Source: Polynucleobacter meluiroseus
Lineage (GTDB): Bacteria > Pseudomonadota > Gammaproteobacteria > Burkholderiales > Burkholderiaceae
Reading direction: 5' to 3'
Length of the DNA stretch: 47,263 nt
NCBI GenBank assembly: GCA_945879115.1
Contig: CAMDUR010000014.1
Coordinates: 1 to 47,263 of the forward strand
Made by a program: the position numbers and the translations under genes
The notes under the pieces: model-generated
Seen by the model: the letters and a program-made list of their open reading frames with translations, nothing else
Databases searched by the model: none
What the model was told of the DNA's origin: nothing
Shown here: in pieces, positions 35,947-45,601 of the stretch
How the letters are laid out: each line of letters begins with the position of its first letter
How positions within the stretch are numbered: position 1 is the first letter of the stretch

Positions 35947-37253
35947 AATTACTTCTCAGAAACCATCAACGCAGAGATCTGCTAAAACGAATAGCACAAA
36001 CCAGTGCACTTGTTTTTTTAGGGCCTGCACAAATTGCTTGGGGGGCTAAGTTATTAGCCGTTCGAATGTGGCCTGCCGAGGATTACACACGAGTTACCTT
36101 GGAATCTGATGAGCGCTTAAAAGTTAGCCATCAACTACTAACAAAGCCCAACCGCTTAGTGGTGGATGTAGAGGGTATTGAATTAACCAACACCCTTAAA
36201 GAACTGGTAGCTAAAGTTAAAAGCAACGATCCTTATGTATCTCAGGTTCGCGTGGGGCAATTCCAGCCTAAAGTAGTTCGATTGGTATTTGATTTAAAAG
36301 AAAGTGTTCAGCCGCAGTTATTCACACTCGACCCTGTTGGTAATTATCAAAATCGTTTGGTATTCGATTTGTACCCAACTGTGGCAAATGATCCATTGAT
36401 GGAGTTGGTTAAAAATAGTGCAAAAAAATCTGCGGCACTCGAAGCTGAAGATCCTATTGCTGCTTTTGCCAATAAAAATAAGGAAATAGAAAAGCAAATT
36501 CCAAACCCAAAAGCCCCGACTCTCTCAGAAAAATCTCAAAGTCGTCGGCTTTTAACAATTGCGATTGATCCAGGGCATGGCGGCGAAGATCCAGGGGCCA
36601 TTGGTAAAAGAGGGTCCAGAGAAAAAGATATTGTTTTGTCGATATCTAGAAAACTAAAAGCAAAAATTGAGCAAGAGCCTGATATGCGCTCCTACTTAAC
36701 GCGGGATGGAGACTACTTTGTTCCACTTCACACTCGAGTAAATAAAGCTCGACGCGTCAAAGCAGATCTATTTGTATCTGTTCACGCTGACGCTTTTGTA
36801 AGACCCAATGCAAAAGGTGCCTCTGTGTTTGCACTATCGCAGCAAGGTGCTTCAAGCACTGCTGCACGCTGGTTAGCCAATAAAGAGAATAGCGCCGATA
36901 TGATTGGCGGTCTCAATATTAAGACACAAGACTATCAAGTTGCTCAATTACTGCTAGATATGTCCACAAGCGCTCAAATCAAAGATAGCCTGAAGCTTGG
37001 AGATGCTGTTCTTAAACAAATTGGTAGCTTTGCAAAACTTCATAAACCTCATGTTGAGCAAGCTGGCTTTGCTGTTTTAAAAGCTCCTGATGTGCCATCT
37101 ATTCTTATAGAGACAGCATTCATCAGTAATCCGGAAGAAGAGGCTAGACTCAACGACCAAGACTACCAAGAACAGATTGCCGCCAGCATTCTAAAAGGAA
37201 TAAAAAATTACTTTGCTAATAATCCACCCGTAGCTAAATCTAGACAAATCTAG
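35943..37253 (+). CDS. amiC: N-acetylmuramoyl-L-alanine amidase, AmiC type
   Basis: A 436-residue periplasmic amidase that splits septal peptidoglycan. The N-terminus has a Tat-like signal (HQRRDLLKRIAQTSALVFLG). An AMIN domain (about 40-145) targets the protein to the division site. The Amidase_3 domain begins near 203 with IAIDPGHGGEDPGAIGKRGSREKDIVL and continues with zinc-site VSVHADAF and the catalytic Glu in SILIETAFISNPEEE. A Lys-rich linker lies between. E. coli AmiA and AmiC are also Tat exported, which supports the reading. Confidence 0.93.
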   Translation: MKLLLRNHQRRDLLKRIAQTSALVFLGPAQIAWGAKLLAVRMWPAEDYTRVTLESDERLKVSHQLLTKPNRLVVDVEGIELTNTLKELVAKVKSNDPYVSQVRVGQFQPKVVRLVFDLKESVQPQLFTLDPVGNYQNRLVFDLYPTVANDPLMELVKNSAKKSAALEAEDPIAAFANKNKEIEKQIPNPKAPTLSEKSQSRRLLTIAIDPGHGGEDPGAIGKRGSREKDIVLSISRKLKAKIEQEPDMRSYLTRDGDYFVPLHTRVNKARRVKADLFVSVHADAFVRPNAKGASVFALSQQGASSTAARWLANKENSADMIGGLNIKTQDYQVAQLLLDMSTSAQIKDSLKLGDAVLKQIGSFAKLHKPHVEQAGFAVLKAPDVPSILIETAFISNPEEEARLNDQDYQEQIAASILKGIKNYFANNPPVAKSRQI

Positions 37254-37273
37254 CTCTAATCCCAAAAGTCCGC

Positions 37274-37279
37274 TATACT
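37274..37279 (+). promoter_or_regulatory. Probable -10 element of tRNA-Lys
   Basis: TATACT lies 16 bases before the tRNA-Lys 5' end. No convincing -35 was found, so the promoter assignment rests on position and the single hexamer. Confidence 0.45.
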
Positions 37280-37294
37280 CTTTTTTTTCAATAT

Positions 37295-37370
37295 GGGTCG
37301 GTAGCTCAGCCGGTAGAGCAGCGGACTTTTAATCCGTTGGTCGCGAGTTCGAATCTCGCCCGACCCACCA
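37295..37370 (+). tRNA. tRNA-Lys, anticodon UUU
   Basis: A 76-base cloverleaf. GGGTCGG pairs with CCGACCC in the acceptor arm, the D arm has GCTCAGCCGGTAGAGC, the anticodon loop CTTTTAA reads UUU, and the T arm has GAGTTCGAATCTC. CCA is encoded. A hairpin terminator lies about 40 bases downstream. Confidence 0.97.
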
Positions 37371-37409
37371 GTAATTTGAGTTACTTACAGTAATCATAGA
37401 TTTAAATCT

Positions 37410-37442
37410 AAACCACCCTAGTGAAAACTTCGGTGGTTTTTT
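37410..37442 (+). terminator. Rho-independent terminator after tRNA-Lys
   Basis: AAACCACC (37410-37417) pairs with GGTGGTTT (37432-37439), followed by a T-run. The rest of the gap up to the uspA start (37443-37594) shows AT-rich leader sequence but no certain promoter. Confidence 0.8.
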
Positions 37443-37594
37443 GCCTTTGGCATCAATTAAGCCTCTTGATTACTGCAACTAGGTAATAGATTATTTATTT
37501 TGAAAAAAGCTTTGCGTTAAGATTAGTCAAAGGTCTATCAAATATCGCTTAATATAGATAAGAGATATAAATATTAATAAAGTAAGGAAATCAC

Positions 37595-38023
37595 ATGAAA
37601 GTTTTAGTATCTATTGACGGTTCAAAGCACAGTGTAAAAGCTATTGACTATTTAATTAAACATGCAAACATGTTTACATCCAAAGGTTCTAGTTTGTTGG
37701 TACTCCACGTAGAAGCAGACGCCATTCCACCAGAGGTCACTCAATACATCCCCAAGAAGACTATTAATGAGTGGTACGCAGATCAAGGCAAAAAAGCTGT
37801 TAAAGCATCTGTTGCTAAATTAGACGCGGCCGGCATCAAATACAAACTTACTCAAAAGGTGGGTCATGTAGCCGACACGATTCTAGAAGAAGCTAAAGCT
37901 TCAAAGTCTGACATGATTGTCATGGGTTCACATGGTCACAGCTCTTTAGTGAGTTTAGTTATGGGATCAATCACAACGCAGGTTTTATCTCAAGCCAAAC
38001 AACCTGTATTAATTATTAAATAA
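37595..38023 (+). CDS. Universal stress protein UspA family
   Basis: A 142-residue Usp domain: KVLVSIDGSKHSVKAIDYLIKHA at the start and the ATP-binding GSHGHSSLVSLVMGSITTQVL near the end (G-2x-G-9x-G-S/T pattern). It is therefore an ATP-binding member that probably protects cells during starvation or redox stress. An AAGGAAA ribosome site precedes the ATG, and it is a single-gene unit between two terminators. Confidence 0.92.
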   Translation: MKVLVSIDGSKHSVKAIDYLIKHANMFTSKGSSLLVLHVEADAIPPEVTQYIPKKTINEWYADQGKKAVKASVAKLDAAGIKYKLTQKVGHVADTILEEAKASKSDMIVMGSHGHSSLVSLVMGSITTQVLSQAKQPVLIIK

Positions 38024-38043
38024 TCATTAATAATTTTTTTATT

Positions 38044-38083
38044 AAAAAGCCGCTCTCTGAAATTTCATTGAGCGGCTTTTTTA
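38044..38083. terminator. Bidirectional terminator between uspA and plsY
   Basis: AAAAGCCGCTC (38045-38055) pairs with GAGCGGCTTTT (38070-38080) around a 14-base loop. A T-run follows on plus and an A-run precedes, serving both convergent transcripts. Confidence 0.9.
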
Positions 38084-38123
38084 TTTAGATATTTTTATTT
38101 TTATTCTCTTTATGTAACCTTTT

Positions 38124-38735
38124 TTATTTCTTCCTACCCAATCTACCCTCAGTACCATTCAATAATTTTTTAATATTCCCATGATGACGCCAAATTAAAA
38201 GTGCGCTCATCACAGTAATTCCCATCGCCATAGGCTGAAAGCCATACAAAAATATAAAATAGACTGGTGCAAATAGTGCAGTCATCAAGGCAGCTAATGA
38301 TGAGTAACGGAAAAAGAAGGCCACAATCAACCAAGTTGATAATGCGGCCAGCCCCAACCAAGCGCTGATACCCAATAGGATGCCAAAGGCAGTTGCAACT
38401 CCTTTGCCGCCCTTAAAGCCATGGAAAACTGGGAATAAATGCCCCAAGAATGCTGCTACTGCAACAGCTGGCAATATCCAAGAATCAGTGTCGACACCTA
38501 CCAATGCCCTCGCTAAAAATATAGCAAAGTAACCTTTTAGAGCATCCCCCAATAGAGTCAGTACTGCAGCCAACTTATTGCCAGTTCGTAAAACATTGGT
38601 GGCACCTGGGTTACCAGAGCCATAAGAATGAGGGTCAGGCAATTGCATCGCCTTACTAACCACTACCGCAAAAGAAATAGACCCAATAAAGTAAGCGGCT
38701 AATATTAATAAAGAATTGAAAACTGACAAGGTCAT
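38124..38735 (-). CDS. plsY: Glycerol-3-phosphate acyltransferase PlsY
   Basis: A 203-residue inner-membrane enzyme that acylates glycerol-3-phosphate from acyl-phosphate. It has the PlsY motif [16 protein letters not shown] (38-52) and [18 protein letters not shown] (99-114), with about five to six hydrophobic segments. It lies two bases after xerD on the same strand. Confidence 0.94.
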   Translation of the reverse strand: MTLSVFNSLLILAAYFIGSISFAVVVSKAMQLPDPHSYGSGNPGATNVLRTGNKLAAVLTLLGDALKGYFAIFLARALVGVDTDSWILPAVAVAAFLGHLFPVFHGFKGGKGVATAFGILLGISAWLGLAALSTWLIVAFFFRYSSLAALMTALFAPVYFIFLYGFQPMAMGITVMSALLIWRHHGNIKKLLNGTEGRLGRKK

Positions 38736-38737
38736 AG

Positions 38738-39715
38738 TTACGCTCTAGGGTGATGTTGTTGGTGAATATTTTTTAAACGCTCTCGTGCAACGTGCGTGTA
38801 AATTTGTGTCGTGGATATATCCGCGTGCCCCAATAATAATTGAACTACTCTTAGATCAGCGCCATGGTTGAGTAAATGGGTCGCAAAAGCATGGCGCAAG
38901 GTATGTGGTGATAGAGGTACTAAGATGTTAGCTAAAGTGGCATAGCGCTTAATGATGTGCCAAAAAGCTTGCCGCGTCATGCCTTCGCCAGTGTGTCTAG
39001 CCAAAAATAGAGCTTGGCTGCTCTTTGGCTGACCTTTGATATCTAATAACTGAGGGCGTGCTTCCTTGAGGTATCTTTGGATCCAATCTGCCGCCTCCCC
39101 TCCAAAAGGCACTAAGCGCTCCTTACCGCCCTTACCACTAACAATCCTCACAACTCCCTCATTCAAACCCACTTCAATGGTTTTAAGACTGACGATCTCA
39201 GAAACCCGTAAGCCACTGGCATACATTAACTCCAGCATCGTTCGGTCTCTAAGGCCAAGAGGCGTCTTTACATCAGGAGCTGCTAATAAATCCTCAATCT
39301 GAGCTTCACTCAAAGTTTTTGGAAACCGAGGTGCTTGTTTGGCAGCTCTTAAATTGAGGCAAGGATCATTTTTAATCAGGTGTTTTCTGATACCTAAACG
39401 ATAAAATCGTTTTAATACCGTTAAACGTCGGTTAGCTGTCGTTGCCTTATCAGCACGTCGATGCGCCATATAAGACATGACATCTGCAGCATCAACGCTA
39501 TAAATGCCTTTACCCACTTCAAGGTCCAGCCAGCGAGCGAATAATATTAAATCTCGTCGATAAGCAGATAAGCTATTTTTAGAAAGCCCATCCTCAAGCC
39601 AACAAGTGTCACAAAATGAGTCAATAGCTTCCTGACTAGCAATCATGATATTGCTAACTTGTTGCGCAACTTGCTCAACATTATTTGCACCAGGAATTGT
39701 TTTTTTGACTACCAT
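38738..39715 (-). CDS. xerD: Site-specific tyrosine recombinase XerD
   Basis: A 325-residue recombinase that resolves chromosome dimers at dif with XerC. The SAM-like N-terminal domain includes [22 protein letters not shown]. Catalytic residues are the Arg in ASGLRVSE, the Lys in [12 protein letters not shown]271xxR274 (HTLRH), H297 and Tyr306 (TQIYTHV). [17 protein letters not shown] favours XerD over XerC. It is about 25 residues longer than usual at the N-terminus. Met24 (MIASQEAID) is an alternative start, but neither start has a clear ribosome site. Confidence 0.9.
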   Translation of the reverse strand: MVVKKTIPGANNVEQVAQQVSNIMIASQEAIDSFCDTCWLEDGLSKNSLSAYRRDLILFARWLDLEVGKGIYSVDAADVMSYMAHRRADKATTANRRLTVLKRFYRLGIRKHLIKNDPCLNLRAAKQAPRFPKTLSEAQIEDLLAAPDVKTPLGLRDRTMLELMYASGLRVSEIVSLKTIEVGLNEGVVRIVSGKGGKERLVPFGGEAADWIQRYLKEARPQLLDIKGQPKSSQALFLARHTGEGMTRQAFWHIIKRYATLANILVPLSPHTLRHAFATHLLNHGADLRVVQLLLGHADISTTQIYTHVARERLKNIHQQHHPRA

Positions 39716-39742
39716 TAAGCTTTCATTCTAAAAGAGACTCTA

Positions 39743-40633
39743 GTGAACCCCGCATTTTTATTACTTCCTGATTTTCTACTGATTTTTCTGGGATTTCTAT
39801 TAGTTCGTTATTCAGCCCTTAATAAAGATATTTGGACTGCTGCTGAAAAGTTGGTTTACTTCCTTCTATTCCCCGCCCTCCTGTTTCATTCTATTAATAA
39901 AACAAATTTTGACTGGGCTGGCACTTCTGACATGCTACTGGTTGCTGGCATTGCCTTTATATCAGCCATGGCTCTTGGCTTTGCATCAAAATGGCTTTTT
40001 AAGCCAAATGACCTTAGCTTCTCCTCTGGGGTTCAAACATCATTTCGCTTTAACTCCTACATTGCTTTTGCAGCAGCGGGACGTTTAGCCGGGGAAGAGG
40101 GTGTAGCTCTAATGGCCCTCATTACTGGCTGTTTAGTACCTGTAGCGAACGCGATAGCTGTATGGACTTTGGCAAAACATTCAGAAAGTCATATCTTTAA
40201 AGAAATTATTAAAAATCCTTTAATCATTGCTACGGTTTTAGGTTTAACGACCAATCTTCTTGGGTTAACTATGCCAGAGTACGTAGCAATGAGCCTTCAA
40301 CGCCTGGGGTCAGCATCGATTGCTTTAGGTCTTCTCAGTGTTGGCGCAGGATTGATGTGGGTAAAGAGCAAGAAAGATGGCGCTTTGATCACTTATTGGA
40401 CAGCTGTCAAACTGATCGCGTGCCCTGCTATCGCATTAACTGTTGGCCGTTATTTTGAATTACCGCCTGCTCAACTAACAAATGTAGTTTTATTTGCGGC
40501 TCTCCCAACAGCCACCAGCGCTTATGTTCTTGTTAATCGCATGAAAGGTGATGGCGCATTGGTTGCGGTTTGTATTTCAGTGATGACGCTACTAGCAGCT
40601 ATAACGCTGCCATTTTGGCTCAGCATGATTTAA
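39743..40633 (+). CDS. AEC-family permease (auxin efflux / MdcF-like)
   Basis: A 296-residue transporter with about ten hydrophobic segments and a GTG start. The opening PDFLLIFLGFLLVRYSALNKDIWTAAEKLVYFLLFPALLFHS and RFNSYIAFAAAGRLAGEEGVALMALITGCLVPVAN are typical of AEC-family carriers. Family members include the malonate permease MdcF, so malonate is possible, but this gene is far from the malonate cluster and the substrate is not readable. It converges on murB with a four-base overlap. Confidence 0.85.
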   Translation: MNPAFLLLPDFLLIFLGFLLVRYSALNKDIWTAAEKLVYFLLFPALLFHSINKTNFDWAGTSDMLLVAGIAFISAMALGFASKWLFKPNDLSFSSGVQTSFRFNSYIAFAAAGRLAGEEGVALMALITGCLVPVANAIAVWTLAKHSESHIFKEIIKNPLIIATVLGLTTNLLGLTMPEYVAMSLQRLGSASIALGLLSVGAGLMWVKSKKDGALITYWTAVKLIACPAIALTVGRYFELPPAQLTNVVLFAALPTATSAYVLVNRMKGDGALVAVCISVMTLLAAITLPFWLSMI

Positions 40634-41649
40634 GAATAAATCACTGGCTCAATGGAGAGCTTGACCCCAAAAGTATCAAAAACTTTATTTTGGATTTGTT
40701 GAGCTAAATCCAGTAGTTCTGTACCTGTTCCACCACCATGATTAACAAGCACCAATGCTTGCTTATCGTAAACGCCAACATACCCGCTTCGACACCCTTT
40801 AAAACCACATTGCTCAATTAACCAACCAGCGGCTAGCTTCCAATCACTTTCAGCAGGATAGGCAACTACATTTGGAAAGCGTTCTTTTATTTTTTGATAC
40901 TGAACGGTTGAAATGATAGGGTTGTGAAAGAAGCTTCCGGAGTTTCCCAAAATTTTAGGGTCTGGTAATTTGGCAGAACGTATTTCGCATACCTTATTAA
41001 ATATATCTTTTGGAGTAATTTCTTGTTTTTTCTCGATCTTCTCAGCAAAGGCTTTTGCTAGTTCTGCATAAGTGAGATTAGGCTGCCAAAGCTTCGGTAA
41101 TTTAAAACATACTGAACTCACGATATAACGCTTGGTATCATTTTTAAAAATACTGTACCGATAAGAAAATTGACAATCTGCAGCTGTTAATTGCACCCAC
41201 TTTTTTGTTTGTGTATCAAAAGCTTCTAAGCTATCCATCACTTGAGATAATTCCAATCCATAGGCACCAATATTTTGTATAGGTGTTGCCCCCACAGTCC
41301 CCGGAATTAAAGCCAGATTTTCTAAACCGCCATAACCTTGTTCTAATGTCCAAGTAACGAACTCATGCCAATCTTCTCCTGCCATGGCTTCAATGAAGAC
41401 ATGCGTATCGGTCTGATCAAGCAGGTGGCGCCCTTTAATTTGCATTAAACCGGTATACCCCTGCAAATCTGCCGCTAACACCAAGTTGCTACCACCCCCT
41501 AATATTTGCCACTGCGCCTGCTGTTCTTCGGCTTTTTGAATGAATAAGGGAATATCGCTCACCTCGGTTAAATAGGCTAAATAATCTGCAGAAACATCAA
41601 ATCCAAAGGTATTGTGTGCGCGCAATGTAGCGTGTAAGTCGATCTTCAT
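40630..41649 (-). CDS. murB: UDP-N-acetylenolpyruvoylglucosamine reductase
   Basis: A 339-residue FAD enzyme that reduces enolpyruvyl-UDP-GlcNAc to UDP-MurNAc. It has the FAD segment QWQILGGGSNLVLA, GGLENLALIPGTVGATPIQNIGAYGLEL, CQFSYRYSIFKND, and the SGSFFHNPI serine acid-base motif. The YRYSxFK tyrosine loop marks the type I, E. coli-like class. It is divergent from yajQ. Confidence 0.94.
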   Translation of the reverse strand: MKIDLHATLRAHNTFGFDVSADYLAYLTEVSDIPLFIQKAEEQQAQWQILGGGSNLVLAADLQGYTGLMQIKGRHLLDQTDTHVFIEAMAGEDWHEFVTWTLEQGYGGLENLALIPGTVGATPIQNIGAYGLELSQVMDSLEAFDTQTKKWVQLTAADCQFSYRYSIFKNDTKRYIVSSVCFKLPKLWQPNLTYAELAKAFAEKIEKKQEITPKDIFNKVCEIRSAKLPDPKILGNSGSFFHNPIISTVQYQKIKERFPNVVAYPAESDWKLAAGWLIEQCGFKGCRSGYVGVYDKQALVLVNHGGGTGTELLDLAQQIQNKVFDTFGVKLSIEPVIYS

Positions 41650-41698
41650 GCCACAATCTTAACTGTGATTAACTTTACTTTAGATTTTTAGGTGAAAT

Positions 41699-42184
41699 AT
41701 GCCCTCATTTGACGTTGTATGTGAACCAGACATGATTGAAGTAAAAAATGCTCTGGAACAATCGAATAAAGAAATTTCGACTCGTTTCGACTTTAAAGGT
41801 TCTGATGCTCGCATCGAACATAAAGGAGAAGAGTTGATGTTATTTGGCGATGATGACTTTAAGCTCCGACAAGTTAAAGATGTTCTCCTCAACAAACTTG
41901 CCAAGCGTGGTGTAGATGTCCGCTTCTTAAAGGATTGCAAGCTAGAGAAAATTTCTGGGGACAAATTAAAACAAATCGTCGAAGTTCAAAAAGGTATTAA
42001 CACTGAACTAGCTAAAAAAATTGTTCGCATTATTAAAGATAGCAAGATTAAAGTTCAAGCCAGTATCCAAGGTGATGCTGTTCGTGTAACTGGCAGTAAG
42101 CGCGATGACCTTCAAGAGGTCATGTCAATGCTTCGTAAAGACGTTGAAGAAGCGCCACTAGGCTTTAACAACTTTAGGGATTGA
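41699..42184 (+). CDS. yajQ: YajQ-family nucleotide-binding protein
   Basis: A 161-residue protein opening [42 protein letters not shown] and ending [18 protein letters not shown], both diagnostic. YajQ proteins have two ferredoxin-like folds and bind RNA or nucleotides. A Xanthomonas member is a cyclic di-GMP effector. Function here is unknown. Confidence 0.95.
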   Translation: MPSFDVVCEPDMIEVKNALEQSNKEISTRFDFKGSDARIEHKGEELMLFGDDDFKLRQVKDVLLNKLAKRGVDVRFLKDCKLEKISGDKLKQIVEVQKGINTELAKKIVRIIKDSKIKVQASIQGDAVRVTGSKRDDLQEVMSMLRKDVEEAPLGFNNFRD

Positions 42185-42243
42185 TGCAATCAATTTAATA
42201 GTTCATTTTGGTAGTTAATTAAATAATTAATTGATGCCAAAAG

Positions 42244-42273
42244 AAAAAGGCCTTTCAATGAAAGGCCTTTTTT
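42244..42273. terminator. Bidirectional terminator between yajQ and sodB
   Basis: AAAAAGGCCTTT and AAAGGCCTTTTTT form a near-perfect stem around a CAATG loop, with U-runs on both strands. It ends yajQ (plus) and sodB (minus). Confidence 0.92.
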
Positions 42274-42288
42274 GTTTCAGAGGACTAG

Positions 42289-42867
42289 TTAAGCAAAGTT
42301 CTTTGCTACAAATTCCCAGTTCACTAAATTCCAGAATGCCTCGACATACTTAGGACGCGCATTGCGGTAGTCAACGTAATAGGCGTGCTCCCACACATCA
42401 CAAGTTAGTAATGGCTTAGCATCTGTCGTTAAAGGTGTTGCCGCATTACTAGTGGAAACCAAATCTAATGAGCCATCAGCTTTTTTAACTAACCAAGCCC
42501 AGCCTGAACCAAATGTACCAACGGCGCATTTTGTGAACTCTTCTTTGAATTTATCAAAAGAACCAAACTTAGCGTTGATAGCATCAGCCAATGCACCAGT
42601 TGGAGCGCCACCACCGTTTGGCTTTAAACCCATCCAGTAAAAAGTGTGGTTCCATACTTGAGCGGAATTATTAAAAACACCAGCTGATGATTTTTTAACA
42701 ATATCTTCTAAGCCCATGTTTTCAAACTCTGTACCCTTGATCAAATTGTTCAAGTTGGTTGCATAAGTTTGATGATGCTTACCGTAGTGAAACTCTAAAG
42801 TCTCTTTTGAAATATGTGGCGCTAACGCGTCTAGGGCGTAAGGCAATTGTGGCAGGGTATGTTCCAT
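42289..42867 (-). CDS. sodB: Superoxide dismutase, iron type
   Basis: A 192-residue Fe/Mn superoxide dismutase without signal peptide. Metal ligands are H27, H74, D156 and H160 ([22 protein letters not shown]). [13 protein letters not shown] and [11 protein letters not shown] point to the iron-type SodB. A strong AGGAGATATCT ribosome region precedes the ATG. It follows xseA on the same strand. Confidence 0.95.
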   Translation of the reverse strand: MEHTLPQLPYALDALAPHISKETLEFHYGKHHQTYATNLNNLIKGTEFENMGLEDIVKKSSAGVFNNSAQVWNHTFYWMGLKPNGGGAPTGALADAINAKFGSFDKFKEEFTKCAVGTFGSGWAWLVKKADGSLDLVSTSNAATPLTTDAKPLLTCDVWEHAYYVDYRNARPKYVEAFWNLVNWEFVAKNFA

Positions 42868-42923
42868 AGATATCTCCTAATTGAGCTCGATCATTAATTA
42901 CAAAAATTGCGTAATGGGTCATT

Positions 42924-44156
42924 CTATTCGTTTGAAGGGTTTTTTGCCAAAGTGCTTACTTTTGCCAATTCAACTTGACTGGCTCCTTTAGCCAGGTGAA
43001 TGCTGAAGAGCTCTCCAGCTTTTAATGCTGCAGGGTCTCTCAAAGCCTGTTCATTTGCATCCAGAATCACGGCATAACCGCGATCAAGAGTTCGCTGAGG
43101 ATTTAATAACTCTAAGTGAGAGCTCCAATTTAAATGCTGTTGGTAATAAAAGTTCTTCCTGACTTGCCAAGATTGATCTAAGCGCGCCTTGAGCTGAGCT
43201 GCTTTGTCTCTCATGCGGTCCGGGTTCGGTAAGGCATGGGATAAGCGAAGTGACAATTGATCTAAGCGCTGCGCCTCACGATCTAAGCGTTGAGTGACAC
43301 GAACAGTCATACGTTGTGCCAAGACCTCTAAATCTTGCAATAGGGCCTGACGATCGGGCGTTGCTAATTCTGCAGCACCCGTTGGCGTTGGGGCCCTTAA
43401 GTCCGCAACAAAATCAGCAATTGTGAAATCAGTCTCATGACCGACACCAGACACTATGGGAACGGGAGACTTGGCAATCAATCTTGCAAGAGATTCATCA
43501 TTGAAAGCCCATAAGTCCTCGATGCTACCTCCGCCTCTCACCAACAAGATAACTTCTATATCCCCTTGGCGGGCATCCTCATAAGCAGCCTCTAGGGCCT
43601 TTTTTATAGAAGGGGGTGCATCAACCCCTTGGACTAATGTTGGATAGATCGTCACGGGGATGTGAGGGGCTCTACGAGCCAAAGTGCTTAGAACATCCTT
43701 GAGCGCTGCAGCCTGAGCTGATGTGACCACCGCGATTGCTTTTGGGTGTTTGGGTATTACTCGTTTATTGGATTCATCAAAAAGACCCTCTGCGCTCAGC
43801 TTCTCTTTCAACTTTAAAAAAGCTTCATACAAACCACCCTGGCCTGCACGTCTCAACATGCTGACGTTCAGTTGAATATCACCTCTGGGAACGTACATGC
43901 CGACGTTAGCGGCCACTTCCACTAAGTCGCCCTCTTTGGGTAAAAACCCAACCTGAGCGTTCCGACCACGGAACATGACGCAGCGAATTTGACCCTCAGC
44001 ATCCTTCAAAGAGAAATACCAATGCCCGCTATCGTAGGCTTTAAAGTTAGAAATCTCCCCTCGAACCCATACATCACCGATATACCTGTCCAAGACATCA
44101 GCAATGGTGCGGTTAAGATCGCCAACCCCGATAATTTCTCTTGTAATTTCAGTCAT
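42924..44156 (-). CDS. xseA: Exodeoxyribonuclease VII large subunit
   Basis: A 410-residue nuclease subunit. The N-terminal OB fold (about 1-100) includes VWVRGEISNFKAYDSGHWYFSLKDAEGQIRCVMFRG. The catalytic domain has VVTSAQAAALKDVLSTLARRAP and VILLVRGGGSIEDLWAFND with GVGHETDFTIADFVADLRAPTPTGAAEL. A coiled coil then binds XseB. It is somewhat shorter than the E. coli protein (456) but has all catalytic blocks. xseB is not adjacent. Confidence 0.95.
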   Translation of the reverse strand: MTEITREIIGVGDLNRTIADVLDRYIGDVWVRGEISNFKAYDSGHWYFSLKDAEGQIRCVMFRGRNAQVGFLPKEGDLVEVAANVGMYVPRGDIQLNVSMLRRAGQGGLYEAFLKLKEKLSAEGLFDESNKRVIPKHPKAIAVVTSAQAAALKDVLSTLARRAPHIPVTIYPTLVQGVDAPPSIKKALEAAYEDARQGDIEVILLVRGGGSIEDLWAFNDESLARLIAKSPVPIVSGVGHETDFTIADFVADLRAPTPTGAAELATPDRQALLQDLEVLAQRMTVRVTQRLDREAQRLDQLSLRLSHALPNPDRMRDKAAQLKARLDQSWQVRKNFYYQQHLNWSSHLELLNPQRTLDRGYAVILDANEQALRDPAALKAGELFSIHLAKGASQVELAKVSTLAKNPSNE

Positions 44157-44210
44157 TTTTAAGGGTTAATTTTGTATTTATAAGGGTCTTAGGTTAATAA
44201 CTATCCACAG

Positions 44211-44377
44211 GCTCAATCAAGATCAAGAAAAACTAATCTCAACTTGCTTTAAAGCCAATTAGCAATTTACAACTACATGATTTTAATGGCTATTTTTCAA
44301 ATTAGAGATTCTTTGCCTACGAAGAATCAATGATTTAGAACACATGTTAAATAAAGTTTTTCACATAGTTATCCACA
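44211..44377 (+). promoter_or_regulatory. DnaA-box-like sequences between xseA and exbB
   Basis: A perfect TTATCCACA lies at 44369-44377 and a one-mismatch CTATCCACA at 44211-44219, in the same orientation. They lie in the 274-base AT-rich gap between divergent xseA and exbB. Apart from these sites the gap shows no gene or RNA that I recognise. Confidence 0.55.
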
Positions 44378-44430
44378 AGCTTGATGAGCGTTTTACAGTT
44401 GTGCTTAGAGCTTCGTTTACAGTATAGGTT

Positions 44431-45060
44431 ATGTATAACATTTTAATCGCCGCCGGATGGCCTGTTTGGCCCCTTTTGATCACCTCTATTGTGGGTTTAG
44501 CCATTCTGATTGAGCGAGCTTGGTTTTTACAGGCAAAACGGATCACACCCTCACACTTGCTTGATGGGGCCATCCAATTAGCCAATTCCAAGGCATTGAC
44601 TTCGACCAACGCCACTCAGACAACTCAAGCTCTTGCTGATGCGGCTCCTTTGGGGCAAATATTGGCAGCAGCTTTGGTGGAAAAGGCCAAGGGCTCCGGT
44701 GAGGAAAAAATATTTGAATCCATGCAGGAGTCAGCAAATAACGTCAGTTTATTGCTAGACCGCTATATGGGAGCCTTAGCAACAATCGCCACCATTGCTC
44801 CGCTATTGGGTTTGTTTGGCACAGTAGTTGGAATGATAGAAATCTTTGGCAGCCAGCAAGGTGGCAGCACTAATCCTCAACAGCTAGCCCACGGAATTTC
44901 GATTGCCTTGTACAACACAGCTTTTGGCCTCCTCATTGCAATACCAGCCTACACCGGTTGGAGAGCTCTGAAATCCATGGCTGAAAGACGCCAATATGAG
45001 TGCGAAGTTGCAGCCAAAAAATTACTGCGCCACTTAAACGCCTTATTACGTGACATCTAG
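44431..45060 (+). CDS. exbB: MotA/TolQ/ExbB proton channel family protein
   Basis: A 209-residue protein with three membrane helices: one near the N-terminus and a pair around TIATIAPLLGLFGTVVGMIEIF and ISIALYNTAFGLLIAIPAY, the signature region of ExbB/TolQ. With ExbD it turns proton flow into force for TonB-type outer-membrane transport. It starts the exbB-exbD-lpxK-Trm112-kdsB cluster. The specific TonB partner is not in view. Confidence 0.9.
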   Translation: MYNILIAAGWPVWPLLITSIVGLAILIERAWFLQAKRITPSHLLDGAIQLANSKALTSTNATQTTQALADAAPLGQILAAALVEKAKGSGEEKIFESMQESANNVSLLLDRYMGALATIATIAPLLGLFGTVVGMIEIFGSQQGGSTNPQQLAHGISIALYNTAFGLLIAIPAYTGWRALKSMAERRQYECEVAAKKLLRHLNALLRDI

Positions 45061-45080
45061 AACTTCTAAAAGTCCAATCA

Positions 45081-45575
45081 ATGCTATTTAAAAGTATCTC
45101 TAGCAAAAGCTTATTTGCACAATCTTCAACGGGCGCTCAAACAAGTGCTCCAGAGATCAACCTTATTCCATTTATTGATGTGCTTTTAGTGATTTTGATT
45201 TTTTTAATGATCTCAACAACATTCACTCGCTATCAAGAGCTCTCTATCACTCTGCCCAATGCAGAGGGCGCTATTTCTAAAGGTCAGGCTAAGGATATTT
45301 CTGTAGCGATTACCTCAGATAGTCGAATAGCAGTTAATGGCAAAAGAGTAAAAAATGATGAATTAACTCGGGTTCTGAGTAACCTCAATCCCAACTTTGG
45401 TATCAAAGATGTAAGCGATAGTGGCAATTTAAATAATATGAATGAGAAAACTCCAACTGTCACAATAGCTGCAGATGGCAAAGCAAGTCATCAATCCGTG
45501 ATGCTCGTGATGGAAGCCGCAAGAAATGCAGGTCTTCCTCAAGTAGTATTTGCCACTCAATCAACAAGCAAATAA
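45081..45575 (+). CDS. exbD: ExbD/TolR family biopolymer transport protein
   Basis: A 164-residue protein with one membrane helix (EINLIPFIDVLLVILIFLMISTTF) bearing the proton-carrying Asp, and a periplasmic domain. Compared with typical ExbD (about 140 residues) a short Asn/Asp-rich loop (NFGIKDVSDSGNLNNMNEKTP) lengthens the domain. It follows exbB by 20 bases. Confidence 0.9.
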   Translation: MLFKSISSKSLFAQSSTGAQTSAPEINLIPFIDVLLVILIFLMISTTFTRYQELSITLPNAEGAISKGQAKDISVAITSDSRIAVNGKRVKNDELTRVLSNLNPNFGIKDVSDSGNLNNMNEKTPTVTIAADGKASHQSVMLVMEAARNAGLPQVVFATQSTSK

Positions 45576-45601
45576 TAAAATAAGAGAGTCAATCAAAAAC
45601 A

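Noticed and set aside
37463..37476. FNR-like site upstream of uspA (TTGATTACTGCAAC)
   Set aside because: It departs from TTGAT-N4-ATCAA in the second half-site and lies far from a recognisable promoter.
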